Assembly: GCA_944412495.1 (NCBI GenBank)
Contig: CALYBL010000019.1
Span: 34,644-98,643, forward strand
DNA length: 64,000 bases
Origin: an uncultured Clostridia bacterium
Lineage (GTDB): Bacteria > Bacillota > Clostridia > Oscillospirales > Acutalibacteraceae
Reading direction: 5' to 3'
This document shows, piece after piece, positions 17,704-26,641 of the stretch. Made by a program: the position numbers and the translations under genes. Within the stretch, counting starts at the first letter, position 1. The number at the start of each line of letters is the position of its first letter. Below the pieces are notes generated by a model. It did no database searches. It was not told the DNA's origin and was given only the letters and a program-made list of their open reading frames with translations.

Positions 17704-18119
17704 TGATGCTGTAAAGCGAAAAGGAATATCTGTTAAAATGCCATAAACAAAAATGTATATAAAAATGCATGCATCTCAGCCGTTATTTTGGATGTCGGAG
17801 CTCTGCGGCCTGAATAAAGTCGTATAACAGGCATTGAGATATATTGCAGGCATCAGAAAATCTATCATAACCTATCGTGATACTTTTAATTTGACATCTC
17901 ATTTTTGTCATAATTGCCATTAAAGCGTTGTATATTTGATCTATATAAAAACAAATAATAATGTAAAAATCTCCTTTATTATTGTCTATAATTTTATGAA
18001 TATAGCTATGGCAGATTATGACACAGCAGCAGTATATATGTAAACCTCCAATTCTCTTTTATGCACCCAGAGTGGGATTAGGGAAGACTAATGCATAAAT
18101 ATTCATTAAAGAACAAAAA
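17704..18119. other. AT-rich intergenic region
   Basis: I see no gene, repeat or clear structure in these 416 bases between convergent genes. The plus-strand operon ends here without an obvious terminator. Confidence 0.5.
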
Positions 18120-18148
18120 GAGGCTCCATCCTTATCGGACGGAGCCTC
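18120..18148 (-). terminator. Terminator of the HNH-like gene
   Basis: GAGGCTCC and GGAGCCTC form a stem with additional inner pairs. TTTTTG follows on the minus strand, 6 bases past the stop. Confidence 0.9.
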
Positions 18149-18153
18149 TATCG

Positions 18154-18816
18154 TTATATTATATATGGGCTCAAGGATTTAATTTTATTGTAAATTCTCA
18201 TATTCTTGCTTTCATCCCACGTTCCAGATTTGTTATTATAACTACTATATAGCATATTAATTAAAGGCTCTGGCTCACCTGTAAACATATTAATTATCGT
18301 ATAATCGTCATTATTAACAATCGGTTTATCTCCCCAAATATCAATAAGCTGTTTTAAAATTAATAAGTATACTTCTTCATCTTCTGATACCATGTTAAAA
18401 CAATTTTTCTTCCATGATGTTTCTGGAATCCATCCGCTATACAGGTCATTCAATTCAGGGACAAGGTAATCAACTATACCGCCAAGGCCAACAGTCCCCT
18501 CAGCTTCATCATTCGGATATTTGCAAATTAAAACATGTAACAATAAGTGTTCTAAATAATCACAATATATAATGTTTTCTTTTTGTTGCCATTCAAATGG
18601 ATGCTTCTCAGCAAATTTCGGGTTAGACAGCATAATCGCAGTATCTTCTTTTTTATGGTGTGCGAATAATCCATCTTTTGTTCGCGAGACTTTAGAATTC
18701 TTATTATATGATTTTGTCATATAGTCTGCCCGCCCAATACCGTATTTTGATTGCAAGTAGTCACAGTACTCTAAATATGTAAATCCTTTGACTTTCTGAT
18801 ATTCTCTCCTTCGCAA
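18154..18816 (-). CDS. HNH-nuclease-like protein
   Basis: The protein is about 220 residues from a TTG start that has AGGAAG eight bases upstream. The reading frame continues to 18984, but that part overlaps the U32 gene and is unlikely to be used. The centre reads LFAHHKKEDTAIMLSNP, then ENIIYCDYLEHLLLHVLI. A His-His pair, an Asn-Ile/Leu-(x)-Tyr turn and a closing EHxxxH helix is the order of HNH (His-Me finger) endonucleases. I infer a metal-dependent nuclease fold. The rest, rich in Trp, Tyr and Asn, is unlike the housekeeping genes around it and more AT-rich, which suggests recent acquisition. It could be a stand-alone toxin-like or phage-derived protein. Confidence 0.55.
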   Translation of the reverse strand: MRRREYQKVKGFTYLEYCDYLQSKYGIGRADYMTKSYNKNSKVSRTKDGLFAHHKKEDTAIMLSNPKFAEKHPFEWQQKENIIYCDYLEHLLLHVLICKYPNDEAEGTVGLGGIVDYLVPELNDLYSGWIPETSWKKNCFNMVSEDEEVYLLILKQLIDIWGDKPIVNNDDYTIINMFTGEPEPLINMLYSSYNNKSGTWDESKNMRIYNKIKSLSPYII

Positions 18817-18932
18817 ATTAAATACTTCCTTTCCAAATATAATAAAAAGGCCGTGGATACCACATCCGGTTTTTAAAGCAAAGCCTGCGTAAAATAAACG
18901 CGGAGGCATATGTCGCTTTAAACAAAAAACTG

Positions 18933-20180
18933 CTATATCTCCCTGCGGATATATGCGCCGCGGCCTACCTCCTGACCGCCGCAATCCACAAGCACGTCCT
19001 CGGCGGCCTTATTGGCGCATTCAAGCTCCTCACCCGTCATGCTGAAAATACGCTTTACAATTATATTATAAGGCTTTCTGCCCGCCTCGAGACAGTTTAG
19101 TGTGTCACCCTTGAAAAATCTGTTTCGCTGACTTACCTTAAGCAGGCCGCCGCTGTATTCTCCGGCAATGCCAACCACCTGATGCGTTCTGATATATCCT
19201 CCGGTTTCATACGTCTGTGCCGCAGTCGGACGGCCAAAATAAAAGCCGGTGCTGTAGGCACGGTGGCTTATTTTGTCAAGCTCATCGAGAATCCATCCCT
19301 CAGGCGCATACGCTTTGCCAGCCGAGCTTAGGTACGAATCTATCGCGGCACGGTAGGCATAGGTCGTGACGGCGGTATAATACGCCGATTTCGCCCTGCC
19401 CTCTATCTTAAAGGAATATATTCCCGCCTGCGACATTTTGTCTATGTACGCCGCCATATTAAGGTCGTTGGCGTTGAGTATGTATGCGCCGCGGCCGTCC
19501 TCCTCTATCGGATAGTATACGCCGGGACGCTTTTCCTCGCACAGCGCATATTTCCAGCGGCAGGACTGCGCACAGTCGCCGCGGTTGGCGTCCCGGCCGG
19601 TCATATAGTCAGACAGCAGACAGCGGCCCGACATGGACATGCACATGGCACCGTGAACAAATGCCTCAAGCTGCATATCAGCCGGGATATCTGCCCTTAT
19701 GTCAGCTATCTCCGAAAGCGTAAGCTCCCTTGCCAGCACCGCCCGCGATGCTCCGAGGCTGTGCCACAGCTTAGCCGACTCGGCATTCGTTATGCCCGCC
19801 TGCACCGATATGTGTATATCTGTTTTTTCGGCATACCTTCTGCAAAGGGAAAAGACTCCGGCATCCGAAACTATAAACGCGTCCACGCCGGCATCCGCTG
19901 CCGTTTCTATAACCTGCGGGATTTCCTTTATTTCGTCATTGTGCGGCACGGTATTAAGCGTTAAGTATACCTTAACGTCCTCACTGTGTGCATAAGCCAC
20001 TGCCGCGTGCAGTCCCTCATCACTGAAATTCTGCGCGCCGGCACGCATGTTGAATCGCTCGTGTGCAAGATACACAGCGTCTGCGCCAAAGCTTACCGCC
20101 GCCTCAAGCTGCTCTTTCCCGCCTGCCGGCGAAAGAAGCTCCAATACAGGACCTGCTGCTTTACTGCTTACGACTGCCAT
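18933..20180 (-). CDS. U32 family protein, tRNA/rRNA hydroxylation (TrhP/RlhA type)
   Basis: The 415 residues match the peptidase U32 family, whose studied members are RNA hydroxylation proteins (TrhP for tRNA U34, RlhA for 23S rRNA) rather than proteases. The protein begins LELLSPAGGKEQLEAAVSFG and carries the signature EAFVHGAMCMSMSGRCLLS, with cysteines near 178 and 186, plus further cysteines in NRGDCAQSCRW. These cysteines can hold an iron-sulfur cluster. The ATG follows a GAGAGGG site and overlaps the end of mltG by 13 bases. In Bacillus, the TrhP genes (yrrN, yrrO) also lie close downstream of the mltG homologue yrrL, which favours the tRNA role here. Confidence 0.85.
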   Translation of the reverse strand: MAVVSSKAAGPVLELLSPAGGKEQLEAAVSFGADAVYLAHERFNMRAGAQNFSDEGLHAAVAYAHSEDVKVYLTLNTVPHNDEIKEIPQVIETAADAGVDAFIVSDAGVFSLCRRYAEKTDIHISVQAGITNAESAKLWHSLGASRAVLARELTLSEIADIRADIPADMQLEAFVHGAMCMSMSGRCLLSDYMTGRDANRGDCAQSCRWKYALCEEKRPGVYYPIEEDGRGAYILNANDLNMAAYIDKMSQAGIYSFKIEGRAKSAYYTAVTTYAYRAAIDSYLSSAGKAYAPEGWILDELDKISHRAYSTGFYFGRPTAAQTYETGGYIRTHQVVGIAGEYSGGLLKVSQRNRFFKGDTLNCLEAGRKPYNIIVKRIFSMTGEELECANKAAEDVLVDCGGQEVGRGAYIRREI

Positions 20181-21571
20181 TTTCCCTCTCTTCTCAGCTG
20201 AGCTATTACTGCATTGTGCTCGTCAAGCGTTTTGCTGTAATAGAAGACTTTATCGGTATCCGTTACAAAATAATCATAATCAAAGTTTTCCTCCGGGTAA
20301 AGCACGGCATTTATCGCGTCAATGCCCGGGTTGCATATCGGTCCGGGCGGCAGGCCCTCGGTCACCATTGTGTTGTACATTATTCCTGCCTTCTGGGCAT
20401 ATGTCACCGTCGGTGTAGAGCCCAGCAGCTTAGGCTGGTCAGTCCAGTTAAGCCTGTTGTAAAATACCGCCGCTACCTTTGCCATGTTTTCAGGGTCGCC
20501 GCTCGCCTCAAGCTCTACTATGGATGCCAGCGTCAGCACCTCGTGCATAGAATAGCCAAGCTCGTCGGCCCGGGCCTTCATTTCGTCGGTAAATACAGTA
20601 TCAAGCTGCGATATCAGCTTGTTGAGCGCAGTAAAACCAGACTGGTCGGTATCGTCCTTATAGAAATTATACGTCTCAGGATACAGATAGCCCTCAAGCC
20701 GGTAGTATACGCGCTGTACAGGGATATCCTCAATAAAGTCGTAATTAAACTCGCCGGAGGCAACGGCCTCATCAAACGAATCAGCAGTACATGCGCCGGC
20801 CTCCACCAAAAGCGTCTTTATCGTTTCAAGAGTGGCGCCCTCCGGTATAGTCACCGTCACCTCGTCGGCCGCCAGTCCGCCCTCCTGAAGCTGAGAGATT
20901 ATTCCCTCGTAGCCTATGCTGTTGTAGAAATTGTAAACACCGCTTCTCAGCGTACCGTCCACGCCCTTAAACTTGGCAAACATCCTGAACAGCCACGGAT
21001 GGTCTATCGCGCCGGCCTCCTCAAGAGCATCGGCTATCTCAGCCGTAGTGGCATCCTGCTCAATAACGACCTCGCAGTATTCGTTCTTGCCGAGCGCCAG
21101 CATATCCCAGAGCGTAGTTATTATTGCCCAAGAGAAAAATACTGACAGTCCGACTATAAAGCCTATCTGCACTATTACACTGACTATCCACGCATGAGAA
21201 CGCTTTTTCTTGCCCTTCCCTTTTTTGCCGCTCTTGCCGTGAGCAGCAGTACCCGATGAAACGCCGTGCGTGCCTGCTGCGGCCGTGGCCGTCACAGGCT
21301 CATGGGGCTTTATGACAAAGTCGTCGTCTATAATGGTATCGTCGTCAAACGTGCCGCCGTCAAAGCCAGTATCTTCCGTGCCGTCAGTGCCGTAGTAATC
21401 CTTCCTTGACGTATCCTCATTACTTTTGGGCATGAACATGTCAAAGTCATACTTGCCGACGCTTTTAAATTCATCGTCGGTGTTCAGATGATTGTCTTCC
21501 CTGTATTCGTCAAGTATCTTGTCTATTTCCTTGTCATGCTCATCGCCGTGAAAATTGAAATTGTCTTTCAT
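20168..21571 (-). CDS. mltG: Endolytic murein transglycosylase MltG
   Basis: MltG cuts nascent glycan strands in the membrane and is thought to terminate peptidoglycan chain growth. The protein has 467 residues: a long acidic, disordered cytoplasmic N-terminus (1-125) ending in a Gly/Lys-rich stretch, one membrane span (about 128-155), then LysM-like and YceG catalytic domains. The active-site Glu lies in LTLASIVELEA (about residue 350), and PKLLGSTPTVTYA, GLPPGPICNPG and NFDYDYFV are family landmarks. The unusually long cytoplasmic segment is typical of clostridial forms and may bind division partners. U32 overlaps its 3' end by 13 bases. Confidence 0.93.
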   Translation of the reverse strand: MKDNFNFHGDEHDKEIDKILDEYREDNHLNTDDEFKSVGKYDFDMFMPKSNEDTSRKDYYGTDGTEDTGFDGGTFDDDTIIDDDFVIKPHEPVTATAAAGTHGVSSGTAAHGKSGKKGKGKKKRSHAWIVSVIVQIGFIVGLSVFFSWAIITTLWDMLALGKNEYCEVVIEQDATTAEIADALEEAGAIDHPWLFRMFAKFKGVDGTLRSGVYNFYNSIGYEGIISQLQEGGLAADEVTVTIPEGATLETIKTLLVEAGACTADSFDEAVASGEFNYDFIEDIPVQRVYYRLEGYLYPETYNFYKDDTDQSGFTALNKLISQLDTVFTDEMKARADELGYSMHEVLTLASIVELEASGDPENMAKVAAVFYNRLNWTDQPKLLGSTPTVTYAQKAGIMYNTMVTEGLPPGPICNPGIDAINAVLYPEENFDYDYFVTDTDKVFYYSKTLDEHNAVIAQLRREGKWQS

Positions 21572-21691
21572 CCTATCAGCCCTTTACCAATAAACAAATG
21601 ACAGTAACAACAAATCTGTAAAATTCATATACTATAACAAAAGCGCGGCAGAAAACGCACTTTTGATATATATTTTTTAGAGGTGAATTTT

Positions 21692-21769
21692 ATGTGTTTC
21701 GGTAATAACAACAACTGCTGCTGGATTATAATTTTGGTACTTATACTTTGCTGCTGCTGCAACAACTAA
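21692..21769 (+). CDS. 25-residue Cys-rich hydrophobic peptide
   Basis: A 25-codon gene lies alone on the plus strand between minus-strand genes. The peptide starts MCFGNNNNCCW, has a hydrophobic core IIILVLIL, and ends CCCCNN, so seven of 25 residues are Cys. GAGGTG precedes the ATG by six bases, and a perfect terminator follows 16 bases after the stop, which supports real expression. Short Cys-rich hydrophobic peptides of similar form exist in clostridia and recall the tiny YjcZ-like proteins of Bacillus, but I cannot assign a family. It is probably a membrane peptide; a metal-binding or redox role is speculation. Confidence 0.65.
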   Translation: MCFGNNNNCCWIIILVLILCCCCNN

Positions 21770-21776
21770 AGTTAAG

Positions 21777-22412
21777 TCACATGATGCCCTGCCCGGATTT
21801 TCGGCAGGGCTTTTTCCCTTCCGTTTGGCCGCAGCTTTTAAGGTATTTATCTGTTATTATCATATCAACCGCTCTGTCGTAGCGGCCGTGCCACAAACTC
21901 CGCTTGACCTGAAACGAATATGCCAGACCCGCGGTCATGCCGCTATAGCGAGATAAAAAGCGGTCAAAATATCCCTTGCCGAAGCCCAATCTGTATCCGT
22001 TTATATCATAGCACAGCGCCGGGACAATGCAGAGACCGCCGTCATAATCCTCAAATTTCTCACATTTGAGCGGGTCAGGCTCAAGCACGCCGAATGCACC
22101 GGGACTCAGCATATCTACCGAGCTTATATAGTAAAAGTCAAGGTCCGTCACGTCGGTACGGCAGTACGGAACAGCCACCCTTTTGCCAGATGAGAATGCG
22201 TCCTCCAAAATATAGCTTGTGCTTATTTCAACGCCCTTAGACATGTATATAAGCAGCGTGCCGACATTTTTGTAGCTTCTGCATCGCAGCAGCCGCTGTG
22301 CTATTGCTGTGTCCAGCTCCTGCTTTCTCTTCAATGATAGCTTTTCCCGCTCCCTTTTGCATTTGTCTCTGAGCGCTCTTTTATATTCCCTTATATCTCT
22401 TACTTCCGGCAT
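21777..22412 (-). CDS. 5-formyltetrahydrofolate cyclo-ligase
   Basis: The enzyme converts 5-formyl-THF to 5,10-methenyl-THF with ATP, which recycles folate. The 211 residues open with a Lys/Arg-rich helix (REYKRALRDKCKREREKLS) and contain LLIYMSKGVEIST (about 55), VPALCYDINGYRLGFGKGYFDRFL (about 130-153, the ATP loop with GxGxGxYD pattern) and a C-terminal Trp-His segment. The ATG at 22412 follows AAAGGG and overlaps the DJ-1 gene by 13 bases. The last codons double as the terminator of the opposing 25-codon gene. It is part of a unit with the DJ-1 gene and tmk. Confidence 0.93.
   Translation of the reverse strand: MPEVRDIREYKRALRDKCKREREKLSLKRKQELDTAIAQRLLRCRSYKNVGTLLIYMSKGVEISTSYILEDAFSSGKRVAVPYCRTDVTDLDFYYISSVDMLSPGAFGVLEPDPLKCEKFEDYDGGLCIVPALCYDINGYRLGFGKGYFDRFLSRYSGMTAGLAYSFQVKRSLWHGRYDRAVDMIITDKYLKSCGQTEGKKPCRKSGQGIM
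21786..21815 (+). terminator. Terminator of the 25-codon gene
   Basis: GCCCTGCC pairs with GGCAGGGC, followed by TTTTT. It lies wholly inside the 3' coding end of the convergent cyclo-ligase gene. Confidence 0.88.
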
Positions 22413-22945
22413 TGCATGCCCTTTCTTATGTTTTCCGCCGTTTTTTCGTCAAGTAAATATTCTACCATTTTAAGCGCAAAGTCAACCGTTACGCCAGGGC
22501 CGCGGCCCGTGATTATATTGCCGCTCTGCACAACGTATTCGTCGCTGAGCGTGGCGCCGGAAAGCTCGCTCTCAAAGCCCGGATAGCATGTGGCGGTTTT
22601 GCCCTTTAAAATTCCGCTGTGCCCCAGCACGGACGGTGCAGCACAGATTGCAGCACACAGCTTTCCGGAGCTGTAAGCGTAATCTATAAGCTCATGCACC
22701 TTTTGTGATTTGTCCAAATTAACGGTGCCCGGCATCCCGCCCGGCAGCATAACAGCATCAAGCCGCTCATCCGGCGATATCTCATCTTCGGCGGCATCGG
22801 CCATGACCTCTATGCCGTGCGAGCCCTTTACCTTTTTGGAGCCGACTCCTACGGTTATCACTTCAATATTTGCCCTTCTGAGCACATCTATCGTGCCTAT
22901 GGCTTCAATCTCCTCAAAGCCGTCGGCTAAAAATACATATACCAT
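22400..22945 (-). CDS. DJ-1/PfpI family protein (YajL/ThiJ type)
   Basis: This 181-residue cytoplasmic protein starts VYVFLADGFEEIEA, with the conserved Glu near residue 14, and has the nucleophile elbow AAICAAPSVLG (Cys about 103). Both are hallmarks of the DJ-1 superfamily. Members act as glyoxalase-type or protein-repair enzymes, or as chaperones against oxidative stress. The ATG at 22945 has AGGTGG just upstream; a GTG three codons earlier is less likely. It sits between tmk and the cyclo-ligase gene with short spacing or overlap, so it is probably in their operon. The precise substrate is unknown. Confidence 0.9.
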   Translation of the reverse strand: MVYVFLADGFEEIEAIGTIDVLRRANIEVITVGVGSKKVKGSHGIEVMADAAEDEISPDERLDAVMLPGGMPGTVNLDKSQKVHELIDYAYSSGKLCAAICAAPSVLGHSGILKGKTATCYPGFESELSGATLSDEYVVQSGNIITGRGPGVTVDFALKMVEYLLDEKTAENIRKGMQCRK

Positions 22946-22956
22946 TTTGCCCACCT

Positions 22957-23625
22957 TTAGTCTATTGCCTTTTCTATATACTCAACTATCTTTTTGTGTA
23001 TCTCATCAACAGGGAGCGGCTCCCTGCCGTCTGCGCAGTCTATGACATGCCAGCCGAGCCTTTCGGCGGCATACAGCGCCGACACCCTGCTTATCTCCAA
23101 AAAACGGCGGTCCTTTTCATGTATGTCGCGCCTGTCTTCATCCCCGCTGTACCGCTTCGATATCAGCCGGCTGGAAACGGAGGACGGCATATCCAAGTAT
23201 ACCACGGCGTCGGGCTTAGGCAGGCCCACCTTGTTAAACTCCAAATCATAAAGCCAGTCCAGATACGCGTCCCATTCCTCCTCCGGCAGCTTGCAGGTCT
23301 GGTGCACGGCGTTTGAGGTGGTATATCTGTTGGCAACTATGACGGCCCCGTTTTCGTAATACTCGCCCCAGCTTGTCTTAAAGCTCGCAAACCTGTCGAC
23401 GGTATAAAGCAATGATGCGGCATAGGCCCCGACATCACCCGGCCTGCTGCCGAATTTGCCGGAAAGATACATCTTTACAAGTGCGCTTGACGACGAGTCA
23501 TAGTTGGGGAACGATACGTATTTTACAAGCCGTTCACCGTTCTTTAAATATGAATAAAGCCTTTCGGACTGCGTCTGCTTGCCGCTGCCGTCCAGCCCCT
23601 CTATCACTATAAGCCTGCCCCGCAT
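22957..23625 (-). CDS. tmk: Thymidylate kinase
   Basis: The enzyme phosphorylates dTMP to dTDP. The 222 residues contain Walker A EGLDGSGKQTQ (near residue 10), FPNYDSSSSALV (dTMP binding), the DR pair in TVDRFAS and NRYTTSNAVHQ (near 100-115), all typical of this family. The predicted LID segment SKRYSGDEDRRDIHE carries the arginines. It is slightly longer than E. coli Tmk, with an inserted segment, and belongs to the clostridial subgroup. The ATG at 23625 follows GAGAGTG. It is the first gene of the unit tmk, DJ-1, cyclo-ligase. Confidence 0.9.
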   Translation of the reverse strand: MRGRLIVIEGLDGSGKQTQSERLYSYLKNGERLVKYVSFPNYDSSSSALVKMYLSGKFGSRPGDVGAYAASLLYTVDRFASFKTSWGEYYENGAVIVANRYTTSNAVHQTCKLPEEEWDAYLDWLYDLEFNKVGLPKPDAVVYLDMPSSVSSRLISKRYSGDEDRRDIHEKDRRFLEISRVSALYAAERLGWHVIDCADGREPLPVDEIHKKIVEYIEKAID

Positions 23626-23689
23626 ATTATCACTCTCGCACAATCATTATCCAATTAATTATATCAGACATATATGCTTTTATCAAACA

Positions 23690-24535
23690 CTATTTCAGCA
23701 TATCTACAGGCTCGCCGACCGTTTCGGACGCAGGTATGCCGCCGTCAGACTCGGCAACGGAAGTCCCAGCTTTATCGTCTGAATTAGATATATCAAACGT
23801 ATACGGCTTGGCTGGAGCATTTTCTGCGTTATTTCGCGGCTCTAAAGGAAAATTCTCAGCAGCAGCTGTACAGTCCGTCTCTGGCAGAGCACTCTCCGCG
23901 TCAGCATCAGCAGCAGTAATCTCGAACTCGGACGCGGCAGCCTCGGCCTTGTCATCAGCGGCGGACGGCTCCCTTTTTAATATTTTATCCTTTAATCTAT
24001 ACACAAAGCCGGGGACGACCAGGAACTTATTTACGGCTATGGCTATCACGACGCCTATCACCGTCTCAAAAATCCGATACAGCGCGTATACAAGCGGGTC
24101 GCGGTCGCCCATGACGGATATTACAACTACGAACACAACGCACGCCATCGCGCAGGAACGCTGCTTTTTCGTGACATTGCATATGACCATACATGCTAAA
24201 ATGCCGAAAAAGATTATTATAATCTGCACAGACGACGGGACATACGGCAAAGCAAGAAGGGCGATTATTCCCAAAAGACCGCCGACGGCATTGCCAAACA
24301 GGCGGAAAACGCCAGATGTCACACTGTCCTCCACCGTATTCTGCATACATATTATACCCGCTGCGCAGGCATAAACAGGTATAGGATTTGCCTGATTAAA
24401 AAAAGAAAAGTCCACTAAAGCGTGCAGTATTTCGAAAAATACAAAGCACAGCGCCACCGACACCGCCGTTTTAAACGACCGCATACCGAGTCCCGGTATC
24501 CTTTTAAGCGTTTCTTTAGACATAATCCTGCACAT
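23690..24535 (-). CDS. FUSC/ArAE-type membrane protein
   Basis: The protein has about 281 residues with six N-terminal membrane spans (about 18-175), followed by an acidic, Ala/Glu/Asp-rich low-complexity cytoplasmic tail of about 100 residues. The pattern GLGMRSFKTAVSVALCFVFFEIL and ICMQNTVEDSVTSGVFRLFGNAVGGLLG fits the aromatic acid exporter/FUSC family (YgaE-like, PF06081). The transport function is inferred from the family only. The start codon is uncertain: ATG at 24535 or at 24523, neither with a strong ribosome site. It appears to be a single gene. Confidence 0.8.
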   Translation of the reverse strand: MCRIMSKETLKRIPGLGMRSFKTAVSVALCFVFFEILHALVDFSFFNQANPIPVYACAAGIICMQNTVEDSVTSGVFRLFGNAVGGLLGIIALLALPYVPSSVQIIIIFFGILACMVICNVTKKQRSCAMACVVFVVVISVMGDRDPLVYALYRIFETVIGVVIAIAVNKFLVVPGFVYRLKDKILKREPSAADDKAEAAASEFEITAADADAESALPETDCTAAAENFPLEPRNNAENAPAKPYTFDISNSDDKAGTSVAESDGGIPASETVGEPVDMLK

Positions 24536-25146
24536 GCCGCTATGCGCGGCTGCCTTTCAGATTATTTTACGTTCATTATAATCCAACTCGCCTGATTTAT
24601 CTACAAAATAAGCAATTTTTAACCATACTGTAATAAATATTACATTTTCTGTTAACTTAAAACCGTAAAAAGCAAATGGACTGCGGGAGCGGTATTAGGA
24701 GCAGCACCCGCTTGCTCACTATGCGATGTTTATAATACATAGCACAGGGCATGCAAGCGAATGTAATAACCGTCTGCAGCTAACAATGGCTTTTGCTCTT
24801 ATCAGCGTATCTCACACAAGTCCAGCTGCTAAAGTATTATCTTCCCGCACTGCCGGCCGTGGGGAGAGTCCTGCTTAAGCGGACAATTCGTGAGAGTGCA
24901 CGGCCTGCTTTATCGCTGTCCGGCTAAGCTGTCACATGCGAATTACAGCCGCTCGCTGATAGCGCGGACTGCCGCATGAGCAGGGCACAGACCGTCGGTA
25001 TATTTTCACGGAGTGCATAAATATCGCACACAGCTTTGGCGACGATATGCGCCAAATGAGACTTAGACATATTATGCATGTAATACAAATCGGTGCAAAA
25101 TCTTACAACTCCGGGCAGCATATACATGCCAAGCACACGCCTCCCT
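24536..25146. other. 600-base gene-free region
   Basis: No reading frame here has a start site or family resemblance. I see no repeats or strong hairpins. It may contain decayed sequence. Confidence 0.5.
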
Positions 25147-26529
25147 CTATTTTCTGCGCCATTTTACGCCCTGCGGAGTATCCTCTACTATTACGCCCAT
25201 ATCGCTTAGGGTATTTCTTATTTCATCCGCGCGTGCGTAATTTTTCTCTGCCTTAGCTGCCGTGCGCTCCGCTATCAGCCTTTCAATCTCCGCGTCATCG
25301 CTGCCATTCTCGCTCTTTGGCTGCTCGTAAAGTATGCCAAGCACGCCATTTAGCTCGTCGAAAAGCTTAAGTGCGTTTTCAGCAGAGGCTTTGTCCATCT
25401 TATTCTCAATGGCCACGTTGACCGCCTTTACCAGCTCAAAGACGGCTCCTATCGCATCGGCCGTGTTGAGGTCGTCGTCGAGCGCCGCCGCAAAATCGGC
25501 TCTATACTTTTCAAAATCCGCCTTTTCTCCTGACTGAGGTGCGTTCTTAATATAAAACTTAAGGTTTTCGCGGCAGGTCCTCAGGCGCTGCAGAGCGCTG
25601 ATGTTCTGCTGCATTATACCCTCGGTAAAGTTTATGGGGCTGCGGTAGTGCGACGCCAGCAGTGTAAAGCGTATGGGCTCATAGCCGTATTTTTCGGCGA
25701 GCTCTCTTACCGTAAAAAAGTTGCCCTTTGATTTTGACATTTTTTCGTTGTTAAAATTCACATGCCCGTTATGCATCCAGTAGTTTGCAAACTCGCAGCC
25801 GTTTGCACACCTCGACTGTGCCGTCTCGTTCTCGTGGTGCGGGAACATGAGGTCACGGCCGCCGCAGTGTATGTCTATCGTGTTGCCCAGATAGCGGCGC
25901 GCCATGGCAGAGCACTCTATATGCCAGCCGGGGCGGCCGGGTCCGAACGGCGATTCCCACGAAGGCTCACCCGGCTTTGCACCCTTCCAGAGCGCAAAAT
26001 CCAGCGGGCTGCGCTTCAGGTCCGAGACCTCTATCCTTGCGCCGGACTGAAGCTGCTCTATAGACTGATGCGATATGTCGCCATAGCCCTTCGCCTTGCT
26101 TGTATCAAAATAGACGTCGCCGCCGGATCGGTATGCGCAGCCCTTGTCAAGCAGCGTATTTATTATGTCTATTATCTCGTCGATGTTCTCGGTTGCGCGT
26201 GGAGCAGCGTCAGGCGGCATTACGTTAAGGCCGGCGGCGTCCTTCTGATATTCGGCAATATATTTCTCCGCAAGCTCCTTCACGCTTATACCCATTTCAT
26301 TAGCGCGGTTTATCATCTTGTCGTCCACGTCGGTAAAATTCTGCACAAATCTCACCTTATAGCCGCGCCATGCAAGATACCGGCGCAGCACGTCAAAAAC
26401 ACATAGCGGCCGCGCGTTGCCTATATGTATAAGATTATACACCGTCGGCCCGCAGGCATATATTTTCACCGTATCTCCTATGGGTATAAATTCGTCCTTG
26501 CTTTGCGTCATGCTGTTGTATATTTTCAT
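25147..26529 (-). CDS. cysS: Cysteinyl-tRNA synthetase
   Basis: This class I aminoacyl-tRNA synthetase charges tRNA-Cys. The 460 residues show the zinc-binding ACGPTVYNLIHIGNAR start (Cys26; HIGN at 35-38 is the HIGH motif), the zinc ligands near GWHIECSAM and HHENE (around 205-235), and EKMSKSKGNF (KMSKS motif near 268). The C-terminal DALR-like helical domain ends in NTLSDMGVIVEDTPQGVKW, standard for the family. AGAGGTG precedes the ATG. It follows cysE by 112 bases and probably shares its T-box-controlled transcript, so cysteine synthesis and cysteine charging are adjusted together. Confidence 0.97.
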   Translation of the reverse strand: MKIYNSMTQSKDEFIPIGDTVKIYACGPTVYNLIHIGNARPLCVFDVLRRYLAWRGYKVRFVQNFTDVDDKMINRANEMGISVKELAEKYIAEYQKDAAGLNVMPPDAAPRATENIDEIIDIINTLLDKGCAYRSGGDVYFDTSKAKGYGDISHQSIEQLQSGARIEVSDLKRSPLDFALWKGAKPGEPSWESPFGPGRPGWHIECSAMARRYLGNTIDIHCGGRDLMFPHHENETAQSRCANGCEFANYWMHNGHVNFNNEKMSKSKGNFFTVRELAEKYGYEPIRFTLLASHYRSPINFTEGIMQQNISALQRLRTCRENLKFYIKNAPQSGEKADFEKYRADFAAALDDDLNTADAIGAVFELVKAVNVAIENKMDKASAENALKLFDELNGVLGILYEQPKSENGSDDAEIERLIAERTAAKAEKNYARADEIRNTLSDMGVIVEDTPQGVKWRRK

Positions 26530-26641
26530 ATAGCACCTCTGTTAAAATTTTTCCCGTTTATATTTTAGCCTTTAGCCGCTGTACAAAATTCATGAGTACC
26601 GCAGACTTAAAGCATACGCCTTCGTCTTTGTATCCGAAAGC

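Noticed and set aside
20063..21145. 360-codon plus-strand frame
   Set aside because: It is antisense to mltG, whose domains and start are clear; it has no ribosome site.
24536..25146. tRNA or small RNA gene in the gap before cysS
   Set aside because: I found no T-loop motif, acceptor pairing or strong terminator.
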